Shown here: positions 49,327-58,185 of the stretch, piece after piece
How the letters are laid out: each line of letters begins with the position of its first letter
How positions within the stretch are numbered: position 1 is the first letter of the stretch
Assembly: GCF_002934455.1 (NCBI RefSeq)
Contig: NZ_PTIR01000001.1
Coordinates: 124,001-188,000 of the forward strand
From: Trinickia symbiotica
GTDB lineage: Bacteria > Pseudomonadota > Gammaproteobacteria > Burkholderiales > Burkholderiaceae
Reading direction: 5' to 3'
DNA: 64,000 nt
Notes under the pieces: model-generated
What the model was told of the DNA's origin: nothing
Database searches by the model: none
What the model saw: the letters and a program-made list of their open reading frames with translations, nothing else
Position numbers and translations under genes: made by a program

Positions 49327-50253
49327 TCAGTAGATCTCGGGCACGATCATCGACGCCGGCACCGGCTGGCGGATGTAATCCTCGTTGTGCACGCGCTCGG
49401 GCAGCGTGACGACCGGGTGCTCGACCTCGTGGTACGGCACCTGGCTCAACAGGTGGTGAATGCAGTTCAGGCGCGCGCGCTTCTTGTCGACCGCCTGCAC
49501 GACCCACCAGGGCGCCTCGGGAATATGCGAGCGCTGCAGCATCACCTCTTTCGCCTGCGTATAGGCTTCCCAGCGGCGCCGGCTCTCGAGGTCCATCGGG
49601 CTCAGCTTCCATTGCTTGAGCGGATCGTGGATGCGCGCCTGGAAGCGGATCTCCTGCTCCTCGTCGGTGATCGAGAACCAGTATTTGAGGATCTGGATGC
49701 CGCTCCTCACGAGCATCTTTTCGAACTCGGGCACCGAGCGGAAGAATTCTTCGTACTCCTCATCGGTGCAAAAGCCCATGACGCGTTCGACGCCCGCACG
49801 GTTGTACCAGCTACGGTCGAACAGCACCATCTCACCGCCGGCGGGCAGGTGCGCGGAGTATCGTTGAAAGTACCATTGCGTGCGCTCGCGGTTGCTCGGC
49901 GCGGGCAGCGCGGCGACGCGGCACACGCGCGGGTTGAGCCGCTGCGTGATGCGCTTGATCGCACCGCCCTTGCCCGCCGCGTCGCGGCCTTCGAAGATCA
50001 CCACGAGCCGATGGCCGGTCGCGACGATCCAGTCCTGCAGCTTCACCAGCTCGCCCTGCAGGCGGAAGAGCTCGCGGAAATAATGCCTGCGGTCGCTGCG
50101 TGCCTCTGGAGTGAAAGCCGACGAACCATCGAGGAGGCGGTCGTCCACCTCCATTTCGAGTTCTTCGTCGTAGGCATCGACGAGATCTTCCTCGAAACGG
50201 CGCTGCCGCTCGGCGACAAGCTCCGCGTCGGATTTCCTGTCCTCTTTGTCCAT
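49327..50253 (-). CDS. ppk2: Polyphosphate kinase 2
   Basis: The 308-residue protein has the PPK2 P-loop kinase core: Walker A FEGRDAAGKGG (about 87-97), Walker B LFDRSWYNR (144-152) and the lid with RVCRVAALPAPSNRERTQWYFQRY. PPK2 uses polyphosphate to phosphorylate GDP/ADP (or the reverse). The length and single-domain form fit class I-type enzymes. GGAGGATACG supports ATG 50253; the longer frame is not needed. It converges with the PiT phosphate transporter, separated by two hairpins, so phosphate uptake and polyphosphate use are side by side. Confidence 0.93.
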   Translation of the reverse strand: MDKEDRKSDAELVAERQRRFEEDLVDAYDEELEMEVDDRLLDGSSAFTPEARSDRRHYFRELFRLQGELVKLQDWIVATGHRLVVIFEGRDAAGKGGAIKRITQRLNPRVCRVAALPAPSNRERTQWYFQRYSAHLPAGGEMVLFDRSWYNRAGVERVMGFCTDEEYEEFFRSVPEFEKMLVRSGIQILKYWFSITDEEQEIRFQARIHDPLKQWKLSPMDLESRRRWEAYTQAKEVMLQRSHIPEAPWWVVQAVDKKRARLNCIHHLLSQVPYHEVEHPVVTLPERVHNEDYIRQPVPASMIVPEIY

Positions 50254-50444
50254 CGTATCCTCCAAGGCAACCGGTAGGCGCCAACGGCCGCCATGCTGGC
50301 GGCGCAAAGCTAGTGATTATCGTTACGCCTGGTGTCAACCGTATTACTGCGAGCGGGCGCGCTCCGCCTCCCGTCGACCGGCCGCCACGCCGTTTACAGC
50401 CATGCCGGGGCGGACCCGCCGTTACGGCGGAGGCCGACGGCCGG

Positions 50445-50873
50445 CTAGCCAAGCGGTCTCGCAAAGCTGATTTCATGGCCGTCCGGATCGACGATATGAA
50501 AGTATCGCTCGCCCCACGGCGCGTCGAGCGGCGCGAACTCCGGCTCGAGTCCCGCGGCGAGCGCTTTCCGGTAAAGGCGATCCACGTCGGAGACGTAGAC
50601 GATCACACGCCCCCACCATGCCGCCGGCGCGCGCGCGTCGGCGATGAGATTCAAAAACGTACCGCCGAATTCGAACGATGTGAAGGTTTCCGATGGCCCG
50701 CCATACTTGAGCGGGAAGCCAAGCGCTTCGTAAAAGCGCACTGCACGGGCCATGTCGCGCGTCGCAAGCGTCACCGCGCTCAGCGTCAGAATCTTGGGCT
50801 GCTGCGCCGCAGCCGCTGCATCGTCGTCTTTCGCCGCCGTGCCGACACGTCGGTTTCCCGCCTTGTTCGCCAT
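50445..50873 (-). CDS. VOC-superfamily (glyoxalase/bleomycin-resistance-like) protein
   Basis: This 142-residue protein has a charged/Ala-rich tail of about 28 residues and then the paired beta-alpha-beta-beta-beta units of the vicinal oxygen chelate fold: LSAVTLATRDMARAVRFYEALGFPLKY and VIVYVSDVDRLYRKALAAGLEP, ending in RYFHIVDPDGHEISFARPL. The candidate metal ligands (His and Glu of the DPDGHE end) are present; the first-half ligand is less clear, so metal binding is uncertain. GGAGGCTGACG precedes the ATG. No neighbour reveals a substrate. Confidence 0.85.
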   Translation of the reverse strand: MANKAGNRRVGTAAKDDDAAAAAQQPKILTLSAVTLATRDMARAVRFYEALGFPLKYGGPSETFTSFEFGGTFLNLIADARAPAAWWGRVIVYVSDVDRLYRKALAAGLEPEFAPLDAPWGERYFHIVDPDGHEISFARPLG

Positions 50874-51057
50874 CGTCAGCCTCCGAAAGCCCGGGCCGTC
50901 GAACAGTCTTCGAGCTACCCTGGGCAGCCGCACGCATCATGCCATGGCGATTCCGCACGCACGAACGAACGAAGCCTTTAATTCTTTGACTGCGACGCCG
51001 ATTCCCGCTAAAAGATGATTGGTTGTCGCTGTTGCGTTCACGAGAGTGGAGCCCACG

Positions 51058-52212
51058 ATGAGCACGAGAATGCGGACCACGAGCCCCGAAGCGGCTTCGG
51101 ACCACACCAGCGCCTGCGCGCCGATGCCCGGCCAGGTCGTGCTCGTCTTGCAGGGGGGCGGCGCGCTCGGCGCCTATCAGGCCGGCGTCTACCAAGCACT
51201 GCACGACGCGCGAATCGAACCGGACTGGATCATCGGCACCTCGATCGGCGCGATAAACGGTGCTCTCATCGCGGGCAATCCATTCGAAGACCGGCTCACG
51301 CGGCTGCGGCAGTTCTGGGACGGTGTCTCCCAGCGCGGCATTTCAACGCCAGGCTGGCTGCCCGGCTTCGAAAACTGGTCGCGCGATCTCGCGATCGTCA
51401 CGCAAGGCATCGCCTCGTTCTTCACGCCACGTCTTGACGTCTGGGCTGGCCTTCACCAGCGCGTCGGCGTCGAGCACGCCGCGTTTTACTCGACCGCGCC
51501 GTTGCGCGAAACCCTCACTTCGCTCGTCGATTTCACGTACCTCAACGAGCGAAAAACGAGGCTCACGGTAGGTGCCGTCAACGTCTGCAGCGGGCGCATG
51601 CATTACTTCACGAATCGCGACGCGCCCATGGATCCCGAACATGTCATGGCATCGGCGGCGTTCCCGCCCGGCTTCCCGTCGGTGCGGCTGGAAGGCGAGC
51701 CGTATTGGGACGGCGGCATCTATTCGAATACGCCGCTCGAGGCGGTGCTGGACGACAAGCCTCGACGCAGCTCCATCATTTTCGCGGTGCAGTTGTGGTC
51801 GACGGACGGCCCCGAGCCGGACTCGATCTGGCAGGTGCTGAGCCGTCAGCGGGACATCCAGTATGCGAGCCGCTCGGAAAGCCATCTCGCGCGGCAAAAG
51901 CAGATCCATCGGCTTCGGCACGTGATTCGCGAGCTCGGACGTCATGTTCCCCAAGAGCAGCTCGAATCGCCCGAGGTGAAAGAGTTGCTCGGCTGGGGAT
52001 GCAACACGACGATGCAAGTCGTCGAGCTCGACGCACCGCGGTCCGATGGAGACCTCAACAGGGACATCGATTTTTCGGCGAGCGGGATCGAGCGGCGCTG
52101 GAGCGCCGGCTACGAGGACACCAAGCAAATGCTCGAGCTCGCGCCCTGGCAAGAAGAGCCCGACCCGATGGAGGGAATATCGGTCTACCGAGCAAGCGCC
52201 GCGGTACGTTGA
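51058..52212 (+). CDS. Patatin-like phospholipase
   Basis: The 384-residue protein has the patatin oxyanion motif GGGALGAYQAG, the nucleophile Ser in GTSIGAINGALIAG and the catalytic Asp in the DGG motif (YWDGGIYSNTPL), so the Ser-Asp dyad is intact. It follows the bacterial DUF3734-type pattern, with a C-terminal region containing RLRHVIRELG. Such proteins hydrolyse lipids, sometimes as secreted effectors, but no signal peptide or secretion genes are seen here. GGAGCCCACG before ATG 51058 decides the start. Confidence 0.88.
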   Translation: MSTRMRTTSPEAASDHTSACAPMPGQVVLVLQGGGALGAYQAGVYQALHDARIEPDWIIGTSIGAINGALIAGNPFEDRLTRLRQFWDGVSQRGISTPGWLPGFENWSRDLAIVTQGIASFFTPRLDVWAGLHQRVGVEHAAFYSTAPLRETLTSLVDFTYLNERKTRLTVGAVNVCSGRMHYFTNRDAPMDPEHVMASAAFPPGFPSVRLEGEPYWDGGIYSNTPLEAVLDDKPRRSSIIFAVQLWSTDGPEPDSIWQVLSRQRDIQYASRSESHLARQKQIHRLRHVIRELGRHVPQEQLESPEVKELLGWGCNTTMQVVELDAPRSDGDLNRDIDFSASGIERRWSAGYEDTKQMLELAPWQEEPDPMEGISVYRASAAVR

Positions 52213-52332
52213 CGGCGCTTGGTTAGTACTCCCAAAAGACTGCCATGATGAATAGAGCGTGAACGCGCTCATGATGCAGCGCGTTCACTCGTCGCCTATT
52301 ACCGCACCGGCGGGAAATCCACGTCTGTATCG

Positions 52333-53188
52333 TTGATTCGATTGAACGTATTCGTGAATGTGATCAGTGCAATGGCGAGCGAAATGTCGGCCAATTGTGT
52401 GTCGCTGTCCTCACGGCTCGGCTCACGTCTTGCACGACGGGAGCGCGCGGCCGCCGGCGCCCGTTCGCGTAACGGAAGGGGCCAATGTCATCGTCAACGA
52501 AAACACAGGATCGGGCGAGCGTCTCGACATGCTCTGCGGTCGCTTCTTCGTCGAACCGCCGCATGACAGGCTCGTTCGCGACTATCTGCCCACTACGTTG
52601 ATCGTCCGCACGCCGAACGCGGTTCGTGACGCGGAGAACGCGCCGGCCGCCGATCAGCTTGCCAGCCTCGTGCGAATGATGAGAGTCGAGGCCGTGGGAG
52701 AGAAGCTCGGCAGCCATGCGATGCTGAATGTGCTGTCGTCGGCCCTCTTTGCATTGACGCTGCGCGCGGCGAGCGAATTGCAGCAGACGCCGAAAGGGCT
52801 GCTGGCATTGGCCGGACACCCACGCCTCGCGCCGGCCGTGACGGCGATGTTCGGCGATCCCGCGAAGCCCTGGACGTTGCCGGAACTGGCACAACTTTGC
52901 AATATGTCGCGCGCGACGTTCGCCCGTCACTTCGAGGACGCACTCGGGCGCTCGGCGCACGACCTGTTGACCGATATCAGGATGAGCCTGGCGGCCAACG
53001 CCCTGAAGCATCCCTCGATCACGACCGAAGCGGCCGCTGAACTCGCCGGCTTCCAATCGATCGCGGCTTTTCGGCGCGGCTTCGCGCAATGGATGGGCGT
53101 GACCCCGGGAGAATGGCGGCGTGCCGCACGGCGGTCAGAGGCGGCCGGCTCGGTTGTCGTTGAAGATGCGGGTGCACGTGCAGGCTAG
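52333..53188 (+). pseudogene. AraC-family regulator with damaged N-terminal cupin domain
   Basis: From about 52395 the +2 frame shows a cupin-type AraC regulator (PHGSAHVLHDGS...PVRVTEGANVIV...LDMLCGRFFVE). A full C-terminal DNA-binding domain follows (TLPELAQLCNMSRATFARHFEDALG, ending SIAAFRRGFAQWMGVTPGEWRR). The first about 60-80 residues expected in this family are missing. The frame is closed by TGA at 52361, and an upstream fragment starting at 52333 (IRLNVFVNVIS) lies in another frame. An internal deletion plus frameshift is the simplest explanation. The GTG at 52367 could still give a 273-residue product lacking part of the sensing barrel. Confidence 0.65.
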
Positions 53189-53216
53189 GCATCGTTCGCC
53201 CCAGGATATGACGACC

Positions 53217-53630
53217 CTATCCTCCGTGCCGTGCCCAAAACGCCGCCGGCGACACGATCGGATAACGCTCTCCCAATACGAGCAGATCCTTGTCACCCGT
53301 AATCAGGTAATCCGCCTGGGATGCCAGCAGTGTTGCAAGCACCGGCTGGTCTGCCGGATCGCGCAGGGCCACCTCGTGACCAGCGACCGGTTCGACGATA
53401 TCAGCCAGAAACATCAAGCTCTCAGTGAGATCGCGAATATCGCTGGCGCTCAACTGAATGCGAGAAAGGCGGGGCAAGACGCGCGCGGTTTCATCGAGGA
53501 TGTATCGCGATAAGACGACGTCCAATCCGCCTTGCCGCCAAGCCCCAACGATCCGTCCCGGCACACTGGCGGGATAGGCCAACCCGGATACCAGTACGTT
53601 GGTATCGAGCACCACTCGCAACGCCGACAT
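53217..53630 (-). CDS. PIN-domain toxin (VapC-like, putative toxin of a TA pair)
   Basis: This 137-residue protein has the PIN nuclease acidic residues: Asp in VVLDTNVLVSGL, Glu in LDETARVL, and Asp in DPADQPVLATLLASQADYLITGDKDLL. It belongs to the 'putative toxin-antitoxin system toxin component, PIN family' type. It would cleave RNA when free of its antitoxin. Its ATG lies one base after the stop of the Phd-like gene, so the two are translated together. Confidence 0.88.
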   Translation of the reverse strand: MSALRVVLDTNVLVSGLAYPASVPGRIVGAWRQGGLDVVLSRYILDETARVLPRLSRIQLSASDIRDLTESLMFLADIVEPVAGHEVALRDPADQPVLATLLASQADYLITGDKDLLVLGERYPIVSPAAFWARHGG

Positions 53631-53631
53631 A

Positions 53632-53907
53632 TCAGCGCTTGCTTCGGCGTTCTTTGGCGACGGCTGCGTCGATCTCGGCAAGGCCCTCTTCCACCGGCAC
53701 GTCGGAATAGGCCTTCACGATTCGGTCGCTTAGCGCGTCGAAGCGCTCGCGCATGCGACGGATCCGTGCAAACAGCTCGGCATCCACCAACGCAGCCACT
53801 GGCTTGCCGTCCTTGTTGATCACGATGCTATCGTGGCGGTATTGCACCTGTGTCAGCATATCGCCGAGGTTTTGCCGGAAATTCACTGCGCTCACTTCTG
53901 TTATCAT
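53632..53907 (-). CDS. Phd/YefM-family antitoxin
   Basis: The 91-residue protein starts MITEVSAVNFRQNLGDML, followed by DSIVINKDGKPVAALVDAELFARI, the Phd/YefM pattern; the C-terminal helix should wrap the PIN toxin. I chose ATG 53907 because the upstream bases 53916-53942 form a perfect palindrome better explained as the operon's operator than as coding sequence, and because the length then matches the family. The longer in-frame starts to 54006 are therefore unlikely. The toxin gene follows after one base. Confidence 0.85.
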   Translation of the reverse strand: MITEVSAVNFRQNLGDMLTQVQYRHDSIVINKDGKPVAALVDAELFARIRRMRERFDALSDRIVKAYSDVPVEEGLAEIDAAVAKERRSKR

Positions 53908-53915
53908 TTCAATCA

Positions 53916-53942
53916 CCATAATGGTCGTTATGGTCATTATGG
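53916..53942 (-). promoter_or_regulatory. Predicted antitoxin-binding operator
   Basis: CCATAATG (53916-53923) and CATTATGG (53935-53942) are perfect 8-bp arms separated by 11 bp, nine bases upstream of the Phd-like start codon. Inside, ATGG/TTATGG elements repeat about every 10 bp. Phd/YefM antitoxins repress their own promoters through such palindromes. Confidence 0.65.
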
Positions 53943-54135
53943 CATCGTTCGCAGGCCTCGTCCACTCAGCCGCGCGGCGCAAAGAAAGCGCCCCGCGAGC
54001 GCTCAACCCTTGAACCTCGGCTCACGCAGCCGGCGCACGCCATCCAGCCCCCGCGCGGCATGAAATCCGCCGATTGCTGGAATAACCGACTTCCAACGGT
54101 GTTCTCCCCGAAAGAATCCCCATCAAGGAGCACCC

Positions 54136-55224
54136 GTGACCGCACCTTTCTCCTCGCCGCCCGGACGCATTTGCGTGCCGTGCCGCCTATCGGCGATCGG
54201 CGTCGTCGTCGCCCTGCTTGCGAGCGGCTTCGCCTATACGGCGGGCTGGCTGACGCCGTCGCGTCTCACGACGACCAAACTCATCGATACTTTCGAACGG
54301 AACGGCGGCGTGCATGCGGGCTTTCGCCGCAACCATGCCAAGGGCTTGTGCATCGAAGGCTACTTCCAGAGCAACGGTCGTGCGAGCGCATTTTCGAAGG
54401 CGGCCGTGTTCGCGCAGGGACGCACGCCTGTCATCGGGCGCTTCGCGATTCCCGGCACCAATCCCGAGGCGCCCGATAACAGCGTGCCGATTCGCAGCAT
54501 GGCGTTGCTCTTCAACGAGCAAGACGGCCAGCAATGGCGTACGGGGATGAACTCGGTGCCGCTCTTCCCCGTGCATACCCCAGCGCAGTTTTACCAGCAG
54601 CTCGTCGCTTCGCGTCCTGATCCCGCGACGGGCAAACCCGATCCGGCGAAGCTGAAGGCCTTCTACTCGGCCAATCCCGAAGCGCAAGCCTTCATGACCT
54701 GGATCAAGCAGCATCCACCTTCGTCGAGCTTCGCGAACGGCGCTTACTACAGCGTCAACGCGTTTTACCTCGTCGGCGCGGCGGGAAAGCGCAATGCGGT
54801 ACGTTGGTCGATGCAGCCGGAATTGCCCTATACCCCGTTGACCGCCGCTGAAAAAGGCGAGTCGGCGTACCTCGCGTCCGAGCTGTACGACCGGCTGCTG
54901 ACGGGCCCTCTGCGCTGGCACCTGATCCTGACACTGGCCGCGCCGGGCGATCCGATCGACGACGCGACGAAACCCTGGCCGGCCGATCGCCCGCAAGTCG
55001 ACGCCGGCACGCTCGTGGTCGAACGCGCCTCATCGCAAGAGAGCGGCGCGTGCCGCGACGTCAACTTCGACCCGACGATCGTGCCGGCAGGCATCGAGCC
55101 GGCGAACGATCCGCTGCTCGCCGCGCGATCCGCCGCTTACGCCCTTTCCTATCAGCGACGCACGCACGAAGAAGCGCTGAATCCCGCGCTGCACAGCGAC
55201 ACGCACAAGGCCAATCCCTCATGA
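54136..55224 (+). CDS. Membrane-anchored catalase-like heme peroxidase
   Basis: This 362-residue protein is a small catalase-family peroxidase (SrpA type). An N-terminal hydrophobic segment (residues 18-38) is probably a periplasm-directing anchor or signal. The distal His67 lies in RRNHAKGLC, and the proximal heme Tyr in ARSAAYALSYQRR, near residue 335. It lacks the tetramerisation and C-terminal parts of true catalases. The gene starts with GTG (GGAGCACCC before it). It is followed by a cytochrome b561 gene whose ATG overlaps its stop, a pairing that suggests quinol-derived electrons feed a periplasmic peroxidase. Confidence 0.88.
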   Translation: MTAPFSSPPGRICVPCRLSAIGVVVALLASGFAYTAGWLTPSRLTTTKLIDTFERNGGVHAGFRRNHAKGLCIEGYFQSNGRASAFSKAAVFAQGRTPVIGRFAIPGTNPEAPDNSVPIRSMALLFNEQDGQQWRTGMNSVPLFPVHTPAQFYQQLVASRPDPATGKPDPAKLKAFYSANPEAQAFMTWIKQHPPSSSFANGAYYSVNAFYLVGAAGKRNAVRWSMQPELPYTPLTAAEKGESAYLASELYDRLLTGPLRWHLILTLAAPGDPIDDATKPWPADRPQVDAGTLVVERASSQESGACRDVNFDPTIVPAGIEPANDPLLAARSAAYALSYQRRTHEEALNPALHSDTHKANPS

Positions 55225-55772
55225 GCACCCACCGCCCTCATATCCACTTCAGCGTTTTGCAAAGGCTGCTTCATTGGCTGATGGCGGCCATGATTTTGTC
55301 GATGCTCTTCATCGGCATCGCGATGGTCACGACCGTTTCGAGAGCGCATGAGACGCTGATCGCCATCCATCGTCCGCTCGGCATCGCGCTTTTAGCACTC
55401 CTGATCATTCGTACGTTCGTGCGCGTCACGCGCGGCAGCCCGCCGCTGCCTGACGATATGCCCGCCGCGCAGCGGTTCGCCGCCAAGGCTTCGCACCTCG
55501 TGCTCTACCTGCTCATGGCCGCGATGCCCTTGATCGGCTGGGGCATGCTGTCGGCAGGCGGATACCCCGTGACGATGTTCGGCGCGTTTCATCTGCCACC
55601 GATTCTCCCGCATGACACGCGTCTCTATGCGCTGCTGCGCGCACTTCACACAGGGCTCGCGTTTGCCTTGTTCGCGACGGTCCTGCTGCATCTCGCCGCT
55701 GCACTGTTGCACGGCCTGATTCGCCGTGACGGGGTCTTCGCCAGCATGACCTGGGGACGCGGCCGAGCTTGA
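55221..55772 (+). CDS. Cytochrome b561
   Basis: The 183-residue inner-membrane protein has four predicted helices and the two His pairs expected for bis-heme b ligation: LQRLLHWLMAAM, AIHRPLGIALLALL, LVLYLLMAAMP and LHTGLAFALFATVLLHLAAALLHG. It belongs to the prokaryotic cytochrome b561 group (quinol to periplasmic acceptor). Its ATG overlaps the catalase-like gene's stop (55221-55224), so the pair is translationally coupled and very likely works together. Confidence 0.92.
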   Translation: MSTHRPHIHFSVLQRLLHWLMAAMILSMLFIGIAMVTTVSRAHETLIAIHRPLGIALLALLIIRTFVRVTRGSPPLPDDMPAAQRFAAKASHLVLYLLMAAMPLIGWGMLSAGGYPVTMFGAFHLPPILPHDTRLYALLRALHTGLAFALFATVLLHLAAALLHGLIRRDGVFASMTWGRGRA

Positions 55773-55794
55773 CGTCGGCGCGAGCGTAGTCGAA

Positions 55795-56718
55795 CTATGC
55801 CTTTTTGCGAGCGGCCGCGCGTGGACGACTGACCGTGTCGCCCAGCAACGAAGCGAATCTGTCCGCGAGCGTCGGCCGCGAGCGTTGCGGCCAGATTGCG
55901 CTCAGCTCGAACGGCGGCAAGTACTCCCCGTCGCGCACCTCGCAGAGACGCACGCCCGCGAACTGCAGCGTCTTCGTCGAATGGGGCAGAAGCGACGCGC
56001 CGCAGCCCGCCGCGACGCACGCAAGCACCGTCAAGGAGCGATTGGCGTCCTGGACGATGGTGGCTTCGCGGCCCGCCTTCCTGAAGGCGCTCAGTATCCC
56101 GGCGCGAATGCCGGGAAGCTGGTCTTGCGGAAACCAGACCAACCCGATGTCCGCAAGCTCGGCCAGGCTGACCTTGCCGTCGTCGGCCACCGGAAAAGAT
56201 TCGTGAACGACGGCGAGAAGCGGCTCGCTCGCGATCAACTTTTCGTGCATCTTGCCGCCGACGGTCACCGGGGTATGAAGCAGCCCAAGGTCAATCTCAC
56301 CTTTTTCGAGCGCGCTTGCCTGCTCCGCGTTGCTCATTTCTCGCAGAGACAGCTTCACGTTCGGCGCGTCCTTGCGCAAGGCACCGATCGCGGCCGGCAG
56401 CACTTCGAAGAGCGCCGCCGAGACGAATCCGATCGCGAGCCTGCCGCCATGCTGCGTGCCGATATCGCGAGCACGCGTTTGCGCGGCCTCGATGCGCGAG
56501 ACGCTGAGCCGGATATCGTCGACGATGGCCTCGCCCGCCGCCGTCAGGGTGGCTCCGCGGCGTGTGCGCTGAAACAGCTTCACGCCCAGTTCACGCTCCA
56601 TCCTCGTGATCGCCTGGCTGAGCGCCGGCTGTGCGATGCCGAGCACTTCAGCCGCGCCCGTCACGCTGCCGGCATCGGCAACGGCCAGAAAGTAGCGAAG
56701 GTTCCGCGTGGATTCCAT
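55795..56718 (-). CDS. LysR-family regulator of the downstream catabolic cluster
   Basis: The 307-residue protein has the LysR winged helix (LRYFLAVADAGSVTGAAEVLGIAQPALSQAITRMERELG) and a periplasmic-binding-like effector domain. ATG 56718 gives the family-typical start; no ribosome-binding site is clear, and the longer upstream frame is improbable. It is divergent from the MFS-amidohydrolase-isocitrate-lyase-family genes. Two dyads lie between them: TCAT-N6-ATGA (56720-56733) and AGTA-N6-TACT (56751-56764), 31 bp (three turns) apart. It probably activates that cluster with a pathway intermediate. Confidence 0.9.
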   Translation of the reverse strand: MESTRNLRYFLAVADAGSVTGAAEVLGIAQPALSQAITRMERELGVKLFQRTRRGATLTAAGEAIVDDIRLSVSRIEAAQTRARDIGTQHGGRLAIGFVSAALFEVLPAAIGALRKDAPNVKLSLREMSNAEQASALEKGEIDLGLLHTPVTVGGKMHEKLIASEPLLAVVHESFPVADDGKVSLAELADIGLVWFPQDQLPGIRAGILSAFRKAGREATIVQDANRSLTVLACVAAGCGASLLPHSTKTLQFAGVRLCEVRDGEYLPPFELSAIWPQRSRPTLADRFASLLGDTVSRPRAAARKKA

Positions 56719-56719
56719 A

Positions 56720-56764
56720 TCATTCTGTGATGAAAGATCAACAGTTTCATAGTATCGCGCTACT
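56720..56764. promoter_or_regulatory. Possible LysR binding sites
   Basis: TCAT-N6-ATGA (56720-56733) and AGTA-N6-TACT (56751-56764) are two dyads with the same 6-bp gap, 31 bp apart, between the divergent LysR and MFS genes. The arrangement resembles LysR recognition plus activation sites but does not match a strict T-N11-A box in both. Confidence 0.35.
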
Positions 56765-56850
56765 GCAATGCTTTTTAGAATCTGTTTCGATCGTGTCGTG
56801 GGCGAGCGCCTCTTTCCACCCATTGCACGCGATAAAAACGGGAGACATTG

Positions 56851-58152
56851 ATGCAGTGGTATGGAGATATTTCGCAGTCCGAACGACGCACGCTATGGAG
56901 TTGCTTCTCCGGCTGGGCGCTCGACGCAATCGATACGCAGGTTTTCAGCCTCGTCATCTCTGCGTTGCTCGCGACATGGGGCATCAGCAAGGGGCAGGCA
57001 GGGCTCATAGGCGGCGCGACGCTCGTGGCCGGATCGCTGGGCGGACTGCTCGGGGGGATTCTGTCGGATCGCATCGGCCGCGTCCGCGCGCTTCAACTGA
57101 CGGTCGTCTGGTTCTCGCTCTTCACTTTTCTGAGCGCATTCGCGCAAAACTTCGAGCAGCTTCTCGCGCTGAAGGCGCTGCAGGGCCTTGGATTCGGCGG
57201 CGAATGGACAGCGGGCGCCGTGCTGCTCAGCGAAACGATCAACGCCAGGCATCGCGGCAAGGCGATGGGCGTCGTGCAAAGCGCCTGGGGCTTCGGGTGG
57301 GGCGGCGCCGTGCTGCTCTATACGATCGTCTTCTCGTGGGTATCGCCGCAATGGGCATGGCGTGTCGTCTTCGCGCTCGGCCTGCTGCCCGCGCTACTGG
57401 TGCTCTATTTGCGCCGTAACGTCGAGGAGCCGCCGCGTCCGAAAGCAACTTCGGCGCAGCCCGGAAAAAAGCCTGGCGTCTTCGCCATCGCGGCGGGCAT
57501 CTTCGATCGCTCCGTCGTCCGCACGACCCTCGTGGGAGGTGTCATCGGTCTCGGTGCGCACGGCGGCTACCACGCGATCACGACGTGGCTGCCGACGTAC
57601 CTCAAGACCGAGCGCCATCTGTCTGTGCTCGGAACAGGCGGCTATCTCGCCGTCGTCATCGTCGCCTTCATCACCGGATGCTTCGTCAGCGCGTGGCTGC
57701 AGGATCGCATCGGCCGGCGCCTCAACGTGATTTTCTTCGCGCTTTGCTGCGTCGTGACCGTCAACCTCTATGTGTTCCTGCCGATCGGCGATACGGCGAT
57801 GCTCATCCTGAGCTTTCCGCTCGGCCTTTTCTCCGCGGGCATCCCGGCCACGCTCGGCGCGCTCTTCAACGAGCTTTATCCACAGGGCGTCCGAGGGACG
57901 GGCGTCGGCTTCTGCTATAACTTCGGGCGGATCGTATCGGCAGGCTTTCCTGTGCTGATCGGACATATGAGTGGTTCGATGCCACTCGGCGCCGCGATCG
58001 GCATCGACGCGGGCGTGGCCTATGGTCTCGTCGTCATCGCTGCCTTGCTGCTGCCCGAGACGCGCGGCCGGCGAATCGATGCGGCAACCGCATCGGCCGC
58101 GCGCGGCGGGTCTTCATCGTCGGCGGACCCCGCGCCTGCCGCGCGCGGATAA
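56851..58152 (+). CDS. MFS transporter (AAHS/SHS-type carboxylate or aromatic-acid uptake)
   Basis: This 433-residue, 12-helix protein resembles the SHS/AAHS branches of the MFS: WALDAIDTQVFSLVISALLATWGIS in helix 1 with the charged D-x-x-D, SDRIGRVRALQL in the A-loop, and GALFNELYPQGVRGTGVGFCYNFGR near the C-terminus. Relatives import lactate, aromatic acids or dicarboxylates with protons. ATG 56851 lies after GGGAGACATTG. It is the first gene of a plus-strand cluster with an amidohydrolase and an isocitrate-lyase-family enzyme under a divergent LysR regulator, so it probably imports that pathway's substrate. Confidence 0.88.
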   Translation: MQWYGDISQSERRTLWSCFSGWALDAIDTQVFSLVISALLATWGISKGQAGLIGGATLVAGSLGGLLGGILSDRIGRVRALQLTVVWFSLFTFLSAFAQNFEQLLALKALQGLGFGGEWTAGAVLLSETINARHRGKAMGVVQSAWGFGWGGAVLLYTIVFSWVSPQWAWRVVFALGLLPALLVLYLRRNVEEPPRPKATSAQPGKKPGVFAIAAGIFDRSVVRTTLVGGVIGLGAHGGYHAITTWLPTYLKTERHLSVLGTGGYLAVVIVAFITGCFVSAWLQDRIGRRLNVIFFALCCVVTVNLYVFLPIGDTAMLILSFPLGLFSAGIPATLGALFNELYPQGVRGTGVGFCYNFGRIVSAGFPVLIGHMSGSMPLGAAIGIDAGVAYGLVVIAALLLPETRGRRIDAATASAARGGSSSSADPAPAARG

Positions 58153-58185
58153 GTGCATCGTCCATTTTTTTGCTCACTACGCGTC

